Shown here piece after piece: positions 42,139-52,469 of a stretch of DNA of 64,000 nucleotides. The notes beneath the pieces were generated by a model. That model ran no database searches and was not told the DNA's origin. It saw only the letters and a list, made by a program, of their open reading frames with translations. A program made the position numbers and the translations under genes. The stretch lies in NCBI GenBank assembly GCA_007994965.1, contig VOPW01000001.1, forward strand, positions 3,596,001-3,660,000, written 5' to 3'. This DNA is from Piscinibacter aquaticus (lineage in GTDB: Bacteria > Pseudomonadota > Gammaproteobacteria > Burkholderiales > Burkholderiaceae_C). Numbering within the stretch: the first letter of the stretch is position 1; every line of letters starts with the position of its first letter.

Positions 42139-43380
42139 TCAGGCCTCCAGCTTCAGGAACAGGTCGCGGTCCGGCGCGAAGTGCGCATACAGCGGCAGCA
42201 GCGCGCCGCCGATCGCCCGCGCGTCCGAGCCGATCGTGCCGGCCAGCAAGGCCGGCCGCGTCACGCCCTCCCAGCTGTAGGCGTCCAGTGCCGCATCGGC
42301 ACGTGTGATCAGCCGCTGCAGCAGCGTGCCGTCGAACGAGCCGTCGATGATCACGCCTTCGAGGTCAAGCAGACAGGCCGCGCTGTTGACCGCCAGTGCC
42401 ACCGCCGGCGCCGCATCGCGCAGCCGGGCCTCGGTGGCCTCCAGCCAGGGCGGCTGCAGTGCACGGGCATCGGTGGCCGCGCCGGCATCGAGCCCGCGGG
42501 CGAGGTACAGCGACTCGAGGTTGAACAGCGAGGCCACGCTGAGCAGCTGCGCCGGTGCCCGGCGGCCGTCGCCCTGCGCCAGGCCGAGCGGCAGCGAGCC
42601 GATCGCGCCGGCGTTGCCGTGCACGCCGGCGCGCAGGTGGCTGTCGAGCACGAGGCCGCCGCCGATGAAGGTGTCGACGAACACATACAGGAAGCTGCGG
42701 ATGCTGCGTCCCCTCCCGGCCACCAGTTCGGCCACGCAGGCGGCGGCCGTGTCCTTCACGAACTGCACCGGCAGATCGGTCATCGCCGCGACACGCGCGC
42801 GGATGTCGATCTCGGCCCACTTCGCCGCGCGCGCCGGCTCGATGCCGAGCAGTTCCTGCCAGCCGCCGAGCGACAGCGGCGCGGCGATGCCCACGCCGTG
42901 CAGCCGCTCGCGCAGCGCTGCCGGCAGGCCGCGGCGCAGCTGCTTCAGCCGCGCCTCGATCTCGCCGAACAGGGAATCGGCGTCGGAAAGGCGTAGTCCA
43001 GCGACAGGCGCTGGCGCACTGGCCGGCGAAGTCCACCAGCAGCATGTCCATGCTTCGCCGGCCGATCTTGATGCCGATGGAGAAGGCGCCGTCGGGGTTG
43101 AGCGCCATCGGCACCGACGGCTGCCCCACCTTGCCGCGGACCGGCGCGAGCTTGCGCACCGGGCCGTCGGCCTCCAGCCGGGCGATGATCACCTGCACGG
43201 TCTGCGCGGTCAGCCGTGTGACGCGCGCGATCTCCGCCTTGGGCAGGCTGCCGTGCAGGCGGATGGCCTGCAGCACCACACGCTCGTTGAACTGGCGCAT
43301 GCCGGCGGAGTTGAGCCGCGCGGGCGCAGCCGCTCGTCGTCTTCGGCGGCTTCGCGGCGCGGGGTCAGGGTGTCGTCCAT
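42139..43380 (-). CDS. frcR: ROK-family transcriptional repressor (three frame breaks)
   Basis: Repressor of about 412 residues. After a charged leader (DTLTPRREAAEDDERLRPR) comes a winged helix (NERVVLQAIRLHGSLPKAEI; ARVTRLTAQTVQVIIARLE). The sugar-kinase-like ROK domain carries FSIGIKIGRRSMDMLLVDF, LYVFVDTFIGGGLVLD and the glycine-rich region GVHGNAGAIGSLPLG. The histidine/cysteine zinc motif of many ROK proteins is not evident. Breaks lie near 43322, 43019-43022 (CCTGG reduced to CTGG on the plus strand) and 42990. It is the last gene of the frc-type operon, its ATG sharing one base with the frcA stop. It probably binds the palindrome at 46202-46228 and senses the sugar or its phosphate. 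Confidence 0.82.
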
Positions 43381-44174
43381 CAGTGAGCCGGGCACTCGGC
43401 GGGAATCCGTTCGGGCGGCATCGCGCCGGTCATCACGGCCACCGTGTCGCTCATGCTGATCTTCTTCGGGTCGAGTATCGCCGCGCGGCGGCGTCCGAGC
43501 CTGGCCACGTGGATGCGGTCGGCAATCTCGAACACGTGCGGCATGTTGTGGCTGATGAGGATCACCGGCAGGCCCTTGTCGCGCACGCGGCGGATCAGCT
43601 CGAGCACCATGTTGCCCTCCTTCACGCCGAGCGCGGCGGTGGGCTCGTCGAGGATCACCACGTGCTCGGCGAAGGCCGCCGCTCGCGCCACCGCCACGCA
43701 CTGGCGCTGCCCGCCGGAGAGCGTCTCCACCGCCTGCGTCATCGAGCGGATGCCCACCTTGAGGTCGGCCATGCGCTGGACGGCGATCTCCAGCATCTGC
43801 TTCTTGTCGAGCATGCGCAGCGCTCTGCCGGCCAGGCCCGGGCGGCGCAGCTCGCGGCCGAGGAAGAGGTTCTCGGCGATGGTCATCGCCGGGGCAACGG
43901 CCAGATCCTGGTAGCAGCACTCGATGCCGGCGCGGCGGGCGTCCATCGGCGTGCGGAAGTGCACCGGTTTGCCGTCGAGCAGGATCTCGCCTTCGTCGGG
44001 CACGGTCGCGCCCGACAACGCCTTGATCAGCGAGGACTTGCCGGCGCCGTTGTCGCCGATCACGGCGAGGATCTCGCCGGCGCGCAGCTCGAAGTCGGCG
44101 CCGTCCAGGGCCGTCACCTGGCCGTAGCGCTTGACCAGGCCGCGGGCCTGCAGCACGAGCTTGGGGCTGTTCAT
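43380..44174 (-). CDS. frcA: Sugar ABC transporter ATP-binding protein (FrcA-like)
   Basis: Intact single-cassette ATPase of 264 residues, in contrast to the double-cassette ATPases of ribose-type systems. Walker A is GDNGAGKSSLIKALSG, the Q-loop region is IECCYQDLAVAPAM, the signature is ETLSGGQRQCVAVARAAAF, Walker B is VVILDEPTAALG, and the switch histidine is in LISHNMPHVF. It powers the FrcBC importer. The ATG is 1 nt after the frcC stop, and the stop overlaps the ROK start (TGATG), so all are translated in series. Confidence 0.9.
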   Translation of the reverse strand: MNSPKLVLQARGLVKRYGQVTALDGADFELRAGEILAVIGDNGAGKSSLIKALSGATVPDEGEILLDGKPVHFRTPMDARRAGIECCYQDLAVAPAMTIAENLFLGRELRRPGLAGRALRMLDKKQMLEIAVQRMADLKVGIRSMTQAVETLSGGQRQCVAVARAAAFAEHVVILDEPTAALGVKEGNMVLELIRRVRDKGLPVILISHNMPHVFEIADRIHVARLGRRRAAILDPKKISMSDTVAVMTGAMPPERIPAECPAH

Positions 44175-44175
44175 G

Positions 44176-45118
44176 TCAGCGGCCTCCCTTGCGTGAGAGC
44201 TGGTCGATCGCCACCGCGAGGATGACGAGGATGCCGGTGATCAGCACTGGTACACCGACGACACACCCATCAGCGTCAGGCCGTTGCGCAGCACGCCAAC
44301 GACCACCGCGCCGATCAGGGTGCCGAGGATCACGCCGCGACCGCCGAACAGGCTGGTGCCGCCGAGCACCACCGCCGTGATCGCGTCGAGGTTTTCGGTC
44401 TGGCCGGCGTTCGGGTCGCCCACGCCGGTGCGCGAGACCGCCAGCAGCGAGGCAATGCCGTAGAACACGCCGGCCAGCACGTACACGCCGAGCAGCACGC
44501 GGTCGGTGGGGATGCCGACCAGGCGCGTGGCCTCCGGGTTGTTGCCCACCGCGTAGACATGGCGGCCGGCGGCGGTCTCGCGCAGCCAGAACCAGTGCCC
44601 AGGTACAGGCCGATCATCAGCACCGTGCCGTAGGCGACGTTGGTGCCGGCCAGCGAGAAGGTGTTGCCCAGCCCGGTCATCATGGCCGGCACCTCGGTGA
44701 CAGTCTGCGCGTTCGAGTACAGCTGGGTGATGGCGAAGGCGATGTTCAGCGTGCCCAGCGTGACGATGAACGGCGGCAGCTTGATGCGCGTGACCAGCAG
44801 GCCGTTGGCCAGCCCGAAGAGCGCCGTCACGCCGATGCCGGCGAGGATGGCCAGCGGCGCGGGCAGGCCGAGGTCGGCGGCGAACTTGGTCATCACGATG
44901 CTGCCCAGCGCCATCACCATGCCGCAGGACAGGTCGATGCCGGCGGTCAGGATGATCAGCGTCTGGCCGATGGCAATGACGCCGACCACCATCACCTGCT
45001 GCAGGATCAGCGAGAAGTTCTCGCCGGTGAGGAAGCGCTCGGTCGTCGCGCCGAAGATCGCGCAGGCGATCAGCAGCGCCATGAACGGGCCGAGCTGGCC
45101 GATGGGTGGCAGTTTCAT
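44176..45118 (-). CDS. frcC: Sugar ABC transporter permease (FrcC-like; two frame breaks)
   Basis: Membrane permease of about 313 residues with eight to ten helices, of the ribose/fructose type (MalF-unrelated BPD_transp_2 family). Conserved segments are [40 protein letters not shown] with [10 protein letters not shown], and the cytoplasmic loop [15 protein letters not shown], which contacts the ATPase. Breaks at 44592-44595 (CCAGG to CCAG) and 44247-44250 (CCTGG to CTGG) are CCWGG losses; restoring them gives [15 protein letters not shown] and [15 protein letters not shown]. It lies between frcB (26 nt) and frcA (1 nt). Confidence 0.88.
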
Positions 45119-45144
45119 GGTGTCCAGCGCGACGCGCAGGGCCC

Positions 45145-46147
45145 TTACTTGCCGCCCCAGCACAACTCGGTGCCGGTCTTGACGTCCTTGCTGTCGACGC
45201 CGGGCATCGGCTTGGCCGCGATCAGCGTGACGCCGGTGTCGGTGTAGCCGCTGGGCTTCTTGCCGGTCTTGGCGTACTCGACGCCGGCCTCGACACCCAT
45301 GGCCGCCATCTTCAGCGGATATTGCTGCGAGGTGGCAGCAATGACGCCGGCCCCGACGTCCTTGATGCCCTGGCAGCCGCCGTCGACCGAGACGATGACC
45401 ACGTTCTTCTCCTTGCCGGCCTTCTTCAGCGCGTTGTAGGCGCCGGCCGCCGCGGGCTCGTTGATCGTGTAGACCAGGTTCACGTCGGGCGCCTTCTGCA
45501 GGCAGTTCTCCATCGCCGTCTGGCCCTTGGCGCGATCGCCGAAGCTGTCGGCCATGCACACCACCTCGGCCGCCTTGCCGAGTTCGTTGCTCTTCGCGTC
45601 GGGCGCGGCCGGGGCCGAAACCCTTGAGGAAGCCGTTGTGGCGCTGGGCGCCCACCGGGTGGCCGGGGAAGAGGTCGAGCGTGACGATCTTCGCCGGCTT
45701 GCCGGCCAGTGCCGCCTTCGCGTACTGGCCGATCAGCACACCGGCCTTGTAGTTGTCGGTGGCGAACAGCGCGTCGGTGGCGTCGGCCGGGTCGGTCGGG
45801 CTGTCCAGCGCGATCACCAGCACGCCCTTGTCGCGCGCCTTCTTGATGGCCGGGATGATGGCCTTGGAGTCGCTCGGGGTGATCAGGATGGTCTTGGCGC
45901 CGGCGGCGATCATGTTTTCCATCGCGGTCACCTGGCCGGCGTTGTCGCCGTCGGCCTTGCCGGCGCCGCTGAGCAGCTTGGCACCCTTGGCCTTGGCCGC
46001 CTCGGCGGCGCCTTCCTTCATCTTCACGAAGAAGGGGTTGGTCTCGGTCTTGGTGATCAGGCCGATCACCGGCTGCGACTGGGCCTGGGCGGCGCCGGCA
46101 GCGGCCAACAGGACGGCGACGGTCAGGGCGGTACGGGTGAAGCGCAT
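45145..46147 (-). CDS. frcB: Sugar ABC transporter substrate-binding protein (FrcB-like; one frame break)
   Basis: Periplasmic binding protein of about 333 residues. The signal peptide is [18 protein letters not shown]. The type I fold follows: [79 protein letters not shown] and [18 protein letters not shown]. This matches D-fructose-type binding proteins of the FrcB group. The frame breaks near 45617, between NGFLKGF and the [12 protein letters not shown] segment. GAGGAGA precedes the ATG. It is the first gene of the operon and faces the kinase across the palindromic operator. Confidence 0.88.
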
Positions 46148-46201
46148 GGATGTCTCCTCGGTGGATGGGATGTCGGTATGACTCCAGTCTCGGCGACGCC
46201 A

Positions 46202-46228
46202 ATTAATAAATCAAGTTGATTGATTAAT
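46202..46228. promoter_or_regulatory. 27-bp palindromic operator candidate
   Basis: ATTAATAAATCAA (46202-46214), a central G, then TTGATTGATTAAT (46216-46228): the arms are complementary at 12 of 13 positions. It is the only AT-rich patch in the region and sits between frcB (starts 46147) and the kinase (starts 46297). It is the likely binding site of the ROK repressor encoded in the same cassette. Confidence 0.7.
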
Positions 46229-46296
46229 GGAAAACCCGGATGCGCCGGACCTCCGGCCGCGGGATGCTCGCGCCCGGAATCCCGAAGGAGGCGACG

Positions 46297-47218
46297 ATGT
46301 TCCTGGTCTGTGGCGAGGCGCTGTTCGACGTGTTTGCCACCGGCGAGACGCCGACCGGCCTGTCGATGGACGCGCGCATCGGCGGTTCGCCGTTCAACGT
46401 GGCGGTCGGCCTGGCGCGGCTGGGTCGGCAGGTCGCCTTCCTGTCGCAGGTGTCTCGCGGCTTTCTCGGCGAACGGCTGATGCGCGCGCTCGCCGCCGAG
46501 GGTGTCGACACCTCGACCGTGCAGCGCTCCGACGCGCCGACCACGCTGAGCCTGGTCGGTGTCGACGCGCGCGGCGTGCCGGCCTACGCCTTCTACGGCG
46601 AGGGCTGCGCCGACAGACTGCTCGACGAATCCTCGCTCGAGGCCCTGCCGGCCGGCATCCGTGCGATCACCCTGGGTTCCTATGCCACCGTCGTCGGCTC
46701 GACCGCCGCCACGCAGCGCCGGCTCGTCGAGCGCATGCAGGGCCGCGCGCTGATCGCCTACGACCCGAACATCCGCTTGAACGTGGAGCCGCGGCTGGCG
46801 GTCTGGCGCGAACAGATCGAGTGGATGCTGCCGCGCACGCAGCTGCTCAAGGTCAGCGACGAAGACCTCGGCCTCGTCTGGCCGGGGCTCGCCCCAGGCG
46901 ACTTCGCCGCGCGCGCTGGCGCAGGGCGTGAAGGCGGTGGTCGTCACCCGCGGCGGCGAAGGGGCGCTCGGCTGGAGCACCGCCGCACAGGTGGCCGTGC
47001 CGCCCGTGCGCGTGACGGTCGCAGACACCGTGGGCGCCGGCGACACCTTCCAGGCGGCACTGCTGACCTGGCTGGCCGAGCACGAGGCGCTGAACGCCGA
47101 GGCGCTCGCCTCGCTCGGCGCCGCGACGCTGGCCGACGCGCTCGGATTTGCCGCCCGCGCCGCGGCGATCACCTGCTCGCGCCGAGGCGCCGACATGCCG
47201 CGCCGGTCAGAGCTCTAG
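46297..47218 (+). CDS. frcK: PfkB-family carbohydrate kinase, probable fructokinase (one frame break)
   Basis: Sugar kinase of about 307 residues. The substrate-binding part shows GEALFDVFATGETPTGL and the glycine-rich RIGGSPFNVAVGLARLGRQV. LIAYDPNIRLNV precedes the ATP site, and the catalytic aspartate is in VTVADTVGAGDTFQAALLTW, the PfkB anion-hole motif. A break near 46915 lies in a GC-dinucleotide run before LAQGVKAVVVTRGG. The ATG at 46297 has AAGGAGG 6 nt upstream. It diverges from the frcBCA-ROK operon across the operator; together they take up and phosphorylate a ketohexose, most likely fructose. Confidence 0.87.
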
Positions 47219-47269
47219 CGCTCCGCCTCGCATCAATCGCCGCCCTCGCGCGGCCCATACTCGCGGGGC

Positions 47270-48261
47270 ATGTCGACGCTCGTCTTCCTCAAGCTGCTGG
47301 CCATCTTCGTGGTGGTGGCGCTGGGTTGGGTGGCCGGCAAGGCGCGCTGGCTCGGCGAAGGCGATCCGGCGCGTGTGCTCGCAAACGCGGCCTACTACAT
47401 CTTCGTGCCGGCGCTGTTGTTCCGGACCACCGCGCGCATCGACCTGGCGACGATGCCCTGGGGCACCGTGATCGCCTTCTTCGTGCCGGTGCTGGCGCTG
47501 CTGCTGGTCGTCTACGCCTGGGAGCGGCGCAGCCACCGCGAGCGCGGCCTGCCGGTGGCGGCACCGAGCGTGCGCGCCATCTCGGCCACGTTCGGCAATT
47601 CGGTCCAGGTGGGCATTCCGTTCGCCGCCGCGCTGTTCGGCGAGGCGGGGCTGGCGATCCACGTGGCGCTGGTCAGCCTGCATGCGCTGACGCTGCTGAC
47701 CGTGCTCACGGCGCTGGTCGAGCTCGACCTGGCGCGCGAGCGCCGCACGCTCGGACACTCAATGCCCATCTGCTGCGCACGCTCGGCCGCACCGCGCGCA
47801 ACACCATCATCCACCCGGTGGTGCTGCCGGTGCTCGCCGGCCTGGCCTGGAACCTCGGCGGGCTGCCGCTGCCGGCGATCGCCGACGAGATCCTGGCCAC
47901 GCTCGGCCAGGCGGTGGTGCCGCTGTGCCTCGTGCTGATCGGCATGTCGCTGGCCTACTACGGCGTGAAGGGCGCGGTGCGCGGCGCGGTGCTGGTCACG
48001 CTGCTCAAGCTGTTCGTGCTGCCGGCCCTGGTGCTGACCACCGCGCGCTGGGGCTTCGGCCTCACGGGCCTGCCGCTGGCGGTGGTGGTGATGATGGCGG
48101 CTCTGCCGGTGGGCAGCAACGCGCTGATCTTCTCGCAGCGCTATGCGGCGCTCGAAGCGGAGGCCACTGCAGCGATCGTGATCTCGACGCTCGGCTTCGT
48201 GGCCAGTGCCTCGTTCTGGCTTGCCGTGCTGGCCTGGCTGGGGCAGGCGCTTCCCGGATAA
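47270..48261 (+). CDS. AEC-family transporter (auxin efflux carrier-like; one frame break)
   Basis: Membrane protein of about 330 residues with ten helices in two five-helix bundles. Typical segments are [74 protein letters not shown] and [18 protein letters not shown] with its helix-breaking proline. The family exports small carboxylates or other anions; the substrate is unknown. A base is missing near 47758 in GGACACTCAATG. It is followed by proA after 8 nt. Confidence 0.85.
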
Positions 48262-48269
48262 TCGGCACC

Positions 48270-49549
48270 ATGACCTCCGCCGACCTGCAAGCCACCATCG
48301 CGCACATGGGCGTGGCCGCGCGCGCGGCCGCCACGGCCATGGCGCGCGCCTCCACGGCCGCCAAGAACGCCGCGTTGCTGGCGCTCGCGCGCCGCCTGCG
48401 CGACGGCGTGGCCGAACTGCAGCAGGCCAACCATCACGATCTCGAAGCCGCGCGCAGCGCCGCCTGGCCGAGCCGATGGTCGACCGCCTCAAACTCACCG
48501 AGAAGGTGATCGCCACCGTGGCCGAGGGCTGCGAGCAGATCGCCGCGATGCCCGACCCGATCGGCGAGATCACCAACGTGCGCCGCCGCCCGAGCGGCAT
48601 CAGCGTCGGCCAGATGCGCGTGCCGCTGGGCGTCTTCGGCATGATCTACGAGAGCCGGCCGAACGTGACGATCGAGGCCGCCTCGCTGGCCATCAAGAGC
48701 GGCAATGCCTGCATCCTGCGCGGCGGCTCCGAGGCCATCCATTCCAACCTCGCGCTGTGGAAGCTGGTGCAGGCCGCGCTCGGCGAAGCCGGTCTGCCGC
48801 CCGAAGCGGTGCAGCTGGTGCAGACGACCGATCGCGCCGCGGTCGGCCACCTGATCGCCTCGCCGGAGGCGGTGGACGTGATCATCCCGCGCGGCGGCAA
48901 GGGCCTGATCGAGCGCATCAGCCGCGAGGCGCGCGTGCCGGTGATCAAGCACCTCGATGGCAACTGCCACGTCTACGTGGACGCGACCGCCGATCTCGAA
49001 CTGGCGGTGAAGGTCACCGACAACGCCAAGACGCAAAAGTACAGCCCCTGCAATGCGGCCGAGTCGCTGCTCGTGCACGAGGCGATCGCCGGCGCCTTCC
49101 TGCCGCGCATCGGCGCGATCTTCGCCGCCAAGGGCGTGGAGATGCGCTGCGAACCGAAGGCCCGCGCGGTGCTCGCCGCGGTGGCCGGCGCGAAGCTCGC
49201 CGAGGCCAGCGACGCCGACTGGAGCGAGGAGTACCTCGCGCCGATCATCAGCGTGAAGGTGGTGGCTTCGCTCGACGAGGCCATCGCGCACATCAACCGC
49301 TACGGCTCGCACCACACCGACGCGATCCTGACCGACAGCCACGCCCATGCGATGCGCTTCCTGCGCGAGGTCGATTCGGCCAGCGTGATGGTCAATGCCA
49401 GCACGCGCTTCGCCGACGGCTTCGAGTACGGCCTGGGCGCAGAAATCGGCATCAGCACCGACAAGTTCCATGCGCGTGGCCCGGTCGGCCTGGAAGGCCT
49501 CACCTCGATGAAGTGGGTGGTGCTGGGGCAGGGCGAAGTCCGCACATGA
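48270..49549 (+). CDS. proA: Gamma-glutamyl phosphate reductase (one frame break)
   Basis: NADPH-dependent enzyme of proline synthesis, about 426 residues. Landmarks are [62 protein letters not shown], the catalytic cysteine in [15 protein letters not shown] and the terminal [20 protein letters not shown]. The frame breaks near 48461-48470 beside a CCTGG, after EAARSA; restored, it continues [16 protein letters not shown]. The stop overlaps the queC start (ATGA). Confidence 0.93.
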
Positions 49550-50245
49550 AGGACGAACGCCGCGCCCTCGTGCTGTTTTCCGGTGGGCAGGACTCCACCG
49601 TCTGCGGCCTGGGCGCTCAACCGCTTCCGCGTCGTCGAGACGATCGGCTTCGACTACGGCCAGCGCCACGAGGTCGAACTGCAGTGCCGGCAGAAGGTGC
49701 GCGAGCAGATCGCGCTGAACTTCCCGAAGTGGGCCAAGCGCCTCGGCGAGGACCACGTGCTCGACCTGGCGCTGCTCGGCCAGATCTCCGACACCGCGCT
49801 CACGCAGCAGCGCGAGATCGAGATGAACGAGAGCGGCCTGCCCAACACCTTCGTGCCCGGGCGCAACCTGCTGTTCCTCACCTTCGCGGCGACGGTGGCC
49901 TACCGCCGTGGCCTGAACGTGCTGGTGGGCGGCATGTGCGAGACCGATTTCTCCGGCTATCCCGACTGCCGCGACAACACGCTCAAGGCGCTGCAGGTGG
50001 CGCTGAGCCTGGGGCTGGATGCGCCGATGTCGATCGAGACGCCGCTGATGTGGTACGACAAGGCGCAGACCTGGGCGCTCACCGAGCGGCTCGGCGGCGA
50101 AGCGCTGATCGACCCGGTCGCCGAGCACACGCACACCTGCTACATGGGCGACCGCTCGCGCCGCCACGAGTGGGGCTACGGCTGCGGGCTGTGCCCGGCC
50201 TGCGACCTGCGCCGCGCCGGCTACAACGCCTGGGTCCACGCCTGA
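49546..50245 (+). CDS. queC: 7-cyano-7-deazaguanine synthase (one frame break)
   Basis: ATP-dependent enzyme of queuosine precursor synthesis, about 232 residues. The PP-loop is [14 protein letters not shown], followed by [28 protein letters not shown] and [16 protein letters not shown]. The zinc-binding cysteines are [22 protein letters not shown], seen here as C-x(n)-C-G-L-C-P-A-C. At 49608-49613 CCTGGG reads in place of CCTGG; removing the extra G restores [12 protein letters not shown]. The ATG overlaps the proA stop by 4 nt. queD and queE are not in the window. Confidence 0.93.
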
Positions 50246-50274
50246 CACGCGCGGCGGCCGACGACACCGCGGCA

Positions 50275-50778
50275 ATGGACACGACGACCCTGCTTTCGAT
50301 CACCGCCGCGGCGGTGTGGGTCTTCTGGTCGGTCGGCGCCTACAACCGGCTGGTCGGCCTGCGCAACGAACTGCTGCGCTGCTTCGCACCGGTGGACGAG
50401 CAGTTGCGCGCGCGCCAGGCCTTGCTGCAGCGCTGGGCCGAGGGCCTCGATGACGCCGATGAGGCCGCGCTGCAGAGCTTCCGCGCCGCCTGCCAGCAGG
50501 TCGAGGGCGCCGGCGCACATGCGCGCGCCAACCCATCCCGCGCCGGCGCGATGACCAGCCTGCGGCTGGCCGACGAGATCCTGATGCAGGCGCGCGCGAA
50601 GCTGCCCGCGGCCGCCGACGAGAGCCTCGCCGCGGCCGTGGCCGAGGCCGACACCACGCTGGCCTTTGCGCGCCGGCAGTTCAACGAAGCGGCGCAGGCG
50701 TACAACCGTGCCGTGTCGCAGTTCCCCACCTGGGTGTTGTCCGGCCTGTTCGGCTTCCGAAAGGCGGGCACACTCTGA
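50275..50778 (+). CDS. LemA-family protein
   Basis: Intact protein of 167 residues. One N-terminal membrane helix (LLSITAAAVWVFWSVGAYNRL) is followed by helices typical of LemA (GLRNELLRCFAPVDEQLRARQ and ADTTLAFARRQFNEAAQAYNRAVSQFPTWVLSGLFGFR). The last stretch holds the conserved N-x-A-x-x-Y-N-x-A-x-x-x-x-P motif. The body is shorter than in typical LemA. The role is unknown; the gene leads into an unassigned protein 2 nt later, so the pair may act together. Confidence 0.82.
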   Translation: MDTTTLLSITAAAVWVFWSVGAYNRLVGLRNELLRCFAPVDEQLRARQALLQRWAEGLDDADEAALQSFRAACQQVEGAGAHARANPSRAGAMTSLRLADEILMQARAKLPAAADESLAAAVAEADTTLAFARRQFNEAAQAYNRAVSQFPTWVLSGLFGFRKAGTL

Positions 50779-50780
50779 AG

Positions 50781-51607
50781 ATGCCCGAGGCACGCGTCAT
50801 GACCGGCAAGGTCACACCCGCCCTGTCCGGCCCCTCGCTCACCGACGCAGAAGTCGAGGCGCTGGGCCGGCTCGACCGCGTGCGCGGCAACGGCGGCATG
50901 AAGGCGGCGCTGCTCGCGCTGATGCTGTCGCCGAAGCTGCCGGGCCGGCTGACGGTGTGGCGCGAGGAAACCGCCACCGTGCCCGAGGCCGAGACGCTGC
51001 GCGCCGACGTCAATGCGCTCGGCCCGAGCACGCGGCTGCCCTGCTTCGAACTGCTTCTGGCCCGCATGGGCGCTTCGCCCCTGCCCGACCGCCAGGCACT
51101 GCTGCGTTCGGCGCGCCGCGTGCTCGGCCCGCCGGGGCTGCCGATCGACAGGCTGATGTGGCTCGCCATGCGCCGGCACTTCGGCGAGCACCCGAGCACG
51201 CGTGCCCACGGTGCCAACGACCCGGAGATCTCGCGGCTGTCGATCGCCGACGTGCTGCACGTGGCGCACTTCAGCGCCCACCGGCGCGCATGGTGCCGAG
51301 CGAAGACGCTGCGCAGGGCCGGCCTGGTACGGTGGTGATGAACCGCTGGCTCAAGCCGGCCGAGACGCCGCCGTGGCAGCGCCCCGACGTCGATGCGCTG
51401 GTGCATGCGCTCAACGGCTTGCAGGGCATGTCGTGGATGCAGCGGCCGCAGGTGGTGCGCACCTGGGTCGCGGCGGCGCTGCAGGTGCAAGGCGGTGGCC
51501 TGCTCGAACCCGGCGCGGCCGATGCGCTGCGGCTGAGCTCGCTGCTGCTCGATTCGCCGATGCCGCCCGATCTCGGACGCCAGTACGCCGAAATCGATCC
51601 TGATTGA
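50781..51607 (+). CDS. Protein of unknown function downstream of LemA (one frame break)
   Basis: About 275 residues, not recognised. The N-terminal part is helical (SLTDAEVEALGRLDRVRGNGG; MKAALLALMLSPKLPGRLTVW), the middle has LRADVNALGPSTRLPCFELLL and RQALLRSARRVLGPPGLPIDRL. The C-terminal part (ALVHALNGLQGMSWMQRPQVVR; LRLSSLLLDSPMPPDLGRQYAE) is in another frame. The break at 51282-51285 is CCTGG read as CCGG; restored, it gives FSAHLARMVPSED. There is no signal peptide or metal motif. Being 2 nt after the LemA gene, it is probably its partner. Confidence 0.5.
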
Positions 51608-51639
51608 ATGGCACACCCGGCGCTCGGGGCCGAGCGCGA

Positions 51640-52452
51640 TCAGAGCCGCCGGTGCGTCAGCGCCGGCAGCTGGCTGCGCACGTCGGCGATGCGCGCCGCG
51701 TCGAGCTCGGCAATCACCACGCCCTCGCCCTCCGGCCGCACCGCCAGCACCTCGCCCCACGGGTCGACGATCATGCTGTGGCCCCAGGTGCGCCGGCCGT
51801 TCTCGTGGCGCCCGCCCTGCGCCGGCGCGATCACGTAGCACTGGTTCTCCACCGCGCGGGCGCGCAGCAGCAGTTCCCAGTGCGCCTGCCCGGTGGTGTA
51901 GGTGAAGGCGGCCGGCACGCTGAGCAGATCGCAGGGCGGCGCCATCAGCGCACGGTACAGCTCGGGGAAGCGCAGGTCGTAGCAGACGCTCAGCCCGACG
52001 CGCGAGCCTTCGGCCACGAAAGCGGCCGCCGCGTCGCCCGCGTGGATGGCACGACCCTCGTCGTAGCTCTCGCGCACGCCGCCGGCCTCGCGCTCGAAGC
52101 GGAACAGGTGGATCTTGTCGTAGCGCACCGCCAGCGCGCCATCCGGCCCGTACACGCAGCAGCTGTTGAGCACCCGCTGCGGGTCGGGGCTGACGAGCGG
52201 CAAGGTACCGCCGATGACCCACACACCGTGCGCTGCGGCCGCTTCGGCCAGCATCTGCTGGATCGGCCCGGCGCCCGGCGTCTCGGCGATCGCCAGCTTG
52301 TCGGTATCGGCGCGGCCCATGAAGCAGAAGTACTCCGGCAGCGCGACGAGCCGTGCGCCTTCGCCCGCCGCCTCCCCGATCAGGCGCCGCGCCGTCGCGA
52401 GGTTGGCCTGCAGGTCGATTCCCGACACCATCTGGATCGCGGCGATCTTCAT
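51640..52452 (-). CDS. Carbon-nitrogen hydrolase (nitrilase superfamily, Nit2/omega-amidase-like)
   Basis: Intact enzyme of 270 residues. The catalytic triad is Glu in LVALPEYFCFMG, Lys in AVRYDKIHLFRF and Cys in VGLSVCYDLRFPELYRAL. A further conserved region is GHSMIVDPWGEVLA. It probably hydrolyses an amide such as deaminated glutathione or an omega-amide; the exact substrate is not visible. It follows yhdP by 17 nt, an arrangement common in Burkholderiales, and starts at the ATG giving KIAAIQMVSG. Confidence 0.9.
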   Translation of the reverse strand: MKIAAIQMVSGIDLQANLATARRLIGEAAGEGARLVALPEYFCFMGRADTDKLAIAETPGAGPIQQMLAEAAAAHGVWVIGGTLPLVSPDPQRVLNSCCVYGPDGALAVRYDKIHLFRFEREAGGVRESYDEGRAIHAGDAAAAFVAEGSRVGLSVCYDLRFPELYRALMAPPCDLLSVPAAFTYTTGQAHWELLLRARAVENQCYVIAPAQGGRHENGRRTWGHSMIVDPWGEVLAVRPEGEGVVIAELDAARIADVRSQLPALTHRRL

Positions 52453-52469
52453 GGCATGCGTCCTCGCGT

